Of a stretch of 64,000 nt of DNA, positions 62,405 to 64,000 are shown piece by piece. The DNA comes from Verrucomicrobiota bacterium. Lineage in GTDB: Bacteria > Verrucomicrobiota > Verrucomicrobiia > Opitutales > UBA2995. The DNA is taken from assembly GCA_027622555.1 (NCBI GenBank), contig JAQBYJ010000007.1, positions 34,058 through 98,057 of the forward strand, given 5' to 3'. The position numbers and the translations under genes were made by a program. Under the pieces are notes generated by a model. It was not told the DNA's origin. It made no database searches and saw only the letters and a program-made list of their open reading frames with translations. How positions within the stretch are numbered: the stretch's first letter is position 1; each line of letters begins with the position of its first letter.

Positions 62405-63187
62405 TCAACTCTTCAATTTGAAGCGGTTTATTATTTCTATTGAAAGTTCTTTATACGCAGTGGCTCCCGGGCTCAAAGGGTCGTATTGAAAGATAGTTTG
62501 GCCAAAACTAGGGGCTTCGCCTAACCGAATAGATCGAGGAATCATTGTTGCGAATACATCCCGGCCGAAATGCCCGCGCACGTCTGAGACTACTTGGCGG
62601 GACAAGTTTGTCCTCACATCGTACATGGTCATCATGATTCCTCCCAGTTCGAGGTTTGGATTCACACTGGCGTCTTTGATTTGCTGAAACACATTTAAAA
62701 TTTGGCCAAGACCTTCCATGGCCAGGTATTCGGTTTGCATGGCGATGAGTAAATAATCAGCGGCTGCCATGGCATTCATTGACAGCATTCCGAGGGATGG
62801 CGGACAATCCAGAATGACTGCATTGAATCGTTTGTCTTCCCGGATGGTCTTCAGTGCTTCACGCAATCGTATCAGGTAATTCTCGGTTTGTGCGAGTTCA
62901 GTTTCAACTGCGGCTATGTCTACCTCCGAAGGGATCAGCCATAAATGTGGAGTGGATGTTTCTAAAATCTTGGAGGCCGCATCTTCATCACCCAACAGCG
63001 CTTGATAGAGGCTTTGTCCTTCTATTTTTTCAAACCCAAGTCCACTGGTAGCATTGGCTTGGGGATCCAGGTCAATAAGGAGGGTAGGCACCTGCTGTTC
63101 AGCGAGTGCCGCAGCGAGGTTGATTGCGGAGGTTGTTTTCCCAACTCCTCCCTTTTGATTGGCTATAGTAAAGAATGTAGCGGGCAT
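62405..63187 (-). CDS. parA: ParA/Soj-family chromosome-partitioning ATPase
   Basis: A 260-residue protein. The deviant Walker A motif KGGVGKTT lies at residues 12-19, with both lysines. [15 protein letters not shown] (about residues 37-51) is the A' box, and [13 protein letters not shown] the Walker B region. ParA with ParB segregates chromosome origins; no parB lies within this window, and the neighbouring end is the window's right side. The N terminus is compact, typical of chromosomal Soj rather than plasmid ParA. It heads the operon parA-rnc-mfd. Confidence 0.95.
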   Translation of the reverse strand: MPATFFTIANQKGGVGKTTSAINLAAALAEQQVPTLLIDLDPQANATSGLGFEKIEGQSLYQALLGDEDAASKILETSTPHLWLIPSEVDIAAVETELAQTENYLIRLREALKTIREDKRFNAVILDCPPSLGMLSMNAMAAADYLLIAMQTEYLAMEGLGQILNVFQQIKDASVNPNLELGGIMMTMYDVRTNLSRQVVSDVRGHFGRDVFATMIPRSIRLGEAPSFGQTIFQYDPLSPGATAYKELSIEIINRFKLKS

Positions 63188-63305
63188 AATTAAAAAATGG
63201 TGAGTTAGATCAAAGAGATCTTCCGTGAAATACCAACGTCTTTTTTAAAAGAAAAACAACTTGCTTCCAAAAAAGAAGTGGTTTGTTTTACCCTCTCTCT
63301 GTTTA

Positions 63306-63380
63306 GGCGCGGTAGCCAAGTGGTAAGGCCGAGCTCTGCAAAAGCTCTATGCGTCGGTTCGATTCCGACCCGCGCCTCCA
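63306..63380 (+). tRNA. tRNA-Cys (GCA)
   Basis: The acceptor stem GGCGCGG pairs perfectly with CCGCGCC, the discriminator is T, and CCA is encoded. The anticodon arm GAGCTCTGCAAAAGCTC shows GCA, and GGTTCGATTCC forms the T loop. It is about 75 nt and is followed at once by a terminator. Confidence 0.97.
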
Positions 63381-63382
63381 TT

Positions 63383-63411
63383 AACCTCCAATTTAAATTG
63401 GAGGTTTTTTT
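63383..63411 (+). terminator. Perfect-palindrome terminator after tRNA-Cys
   Basis: AACCTCCAATTT is followed directly by its complement AAATTGGAGGTT, then a run of seven T residues. It ends the tRNA-Cys transcript. Confidence 0.92.
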
Positions 63412-64000
63412 GTCTCCGCCACAATGGAAGGTCTTTAAGGAAGGAATCAAATTGCCTGACTGATTACAGATTTCGGTTTTTACATCCTCTCTATGAACCC
63501 TCAGTTAATAATTCCTCACTTTTTTCATTGGCTACGACTTTTGGCAGCAAACAGAAGTCGAGGGCTTGTCAAAGATCCTGAGCTAGTCGTAGGGCCCCGG
63601 GTTGCAGGCCAAGGGTGAAGATATTCATTTGTTAACAAAACCCTGAACTTCCTCTTTCAATAATATACGACCATAATGAGGTCGTTCAAAAACACTGTTG
63701 GAGAAGTAATTTTAAGGAACTACGAAAAACGCCAAAGTGCGCGAAAAGAATTCCTTTTATGCGCAGCATATCCTGTTCGCTGGAGGCGATCCAGTAACCG
63801 TAGGGAACAATGTTTTTGAACAAAGAAATGAGAATCAGGCAGGTAGTTATGATTTGCCAAGAGCCGTGGATTTCTCCACAAAAGTAAGAGTGTTATCCCC
63901 CATGACCATGAACCCTTCTCGCAGATCCCGCCATAGTTTGAGATTGCCCCGAAAAATGGAGACCCGTTGTGCTTAGGTTATAATTTAGATTCATTTGATT
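63412..64000. repeat. Non-coding end with the dispersed 44-bp repeat
   Basis: At 63557-63600 lies the second copy of the 44-bp repeat (40 of 44 bases identical to 15023-15066). It is followed, as at 15.0 kb, by GATATTCA. On the minus strand around 63855-63965 a short stop-free piece reads FRGNLKLWRDLREGF and then FVEKSTALGKS; this looks like a gene remnant without a start codon in the window. No convincing complete gene is seen. Confidence 0.65.

Noticed and set aside
63278..63463. Open frames across the tRNA-Cys gene
   Set aside because: Shadows of the tRNA and terminator.
63737..63976. 79-residue plus-strand open frame near the right edge
   Set aside because: Composition is not protein-like, there is no ribosome site, and the opposite strand shows a more protein-like remnant.
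1..64000. Prophage, plasmid or integrative element spanning the window
   Set aside because: No integrase, phage structural, replication or conjugation genes are present; mobile signals are confined to short non-autonomous repeats.

Overview
The window looks like a chromosome segment from a Gram-negative member of the PVC superphylum, most likely a Verrucomicrobiota of the Opitutae type. This is inferred from gene content: a DUF1549/DUF1553 planctomycete-type cytochrome protein paired with a DUF1501 protein, a formylglycine sulfatase, a CBM9/DUF5916 outer-membrane protein, LL-diaminopimelate aminotransferase (DapL), and a giant fibronectin-III surface protein with a repeated C-terminal domain. 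Shine-Dalgarno sites are scarce. No phage, plasmid, rRNA or CRISPR locus is visible.

Layout. 1-3.1 kb: end of an M16 peptidase, a HAD phosphatase and a rhomboid protease. 3.2-14.8 kb: a catabolic and surface block with the DUF1549/1553 plus DUF1501 pair, a two-gene nucleotidyltransferase cassette, the DUF5916 protein, a predicted propeller glycosidase-like protein and an LVIVD-repeat propeller protein. 14.8-16.8 kb: repeat-rich DNA with an antitoxin gene, a collapsed ParE-type toxin and two small unknown genes. 16.9-24.4 kb: a ThDP enzyme, a beta-lactamase/NamZ fusion lipoprotein, an EVE-domain protein, LD-carboxypeptidase and a sulfatase. 24.4-33 kb: two mobile-element-like repeats, a DUF697 protein, dapL, a GNAT enzyme, a flavin reductase, an overlapping pair resembling the tRNA wobble enzymes MnmL and MnmM, and ilvA. 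33-43.3 kb: a frameshifted DUF6236-like gene, an AI-2E transporter, glutaredoxin, a UvrA, an M23 peptidase, a decayed MFS transporter, nadA, a TPR protein and an unusual Fur regulator. 43.3-48.7 kb: priA, cysE, arsC, an aquaporin and PhzF. 49-54 kb: the frameshifted fibronectin-III protein. 54-64 kb: LarA-like protein, tRNA-Tyr, radC, then a minus-strand housekeeping operon parA-rnc-mfd-parvulin, and tRNA-Cys.

Several themes link the genes. Cell-wall turnover and recycling are represented by the NamZ fusion, LdcA, the M23 peptidase and DapL (lysine/diaminopimelate supply). Genome maintenance is represented by UvrA, Mfd, RadC, PriA, ParA and RNase III. Arsenate reductase beside an aquaporin suggests arsenic handling.

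The most striking non-coding feature is the density of palindromic dispersed repeats: at least four paired GTAGGAGC-type REP elements, a roughly 530-bp segment bounded by a perfect 26-bp inverted repeat, a roughly 260-bp MITE-like element with 30-bp inverted ends, a 44-bp repeat present at both 15.0 kb and 63.6 kb, and several hairpin clusters. Three genes beside such repeats are decayed or frameshifted. All function calls rest on reading motifs by eye; no database search was possible.
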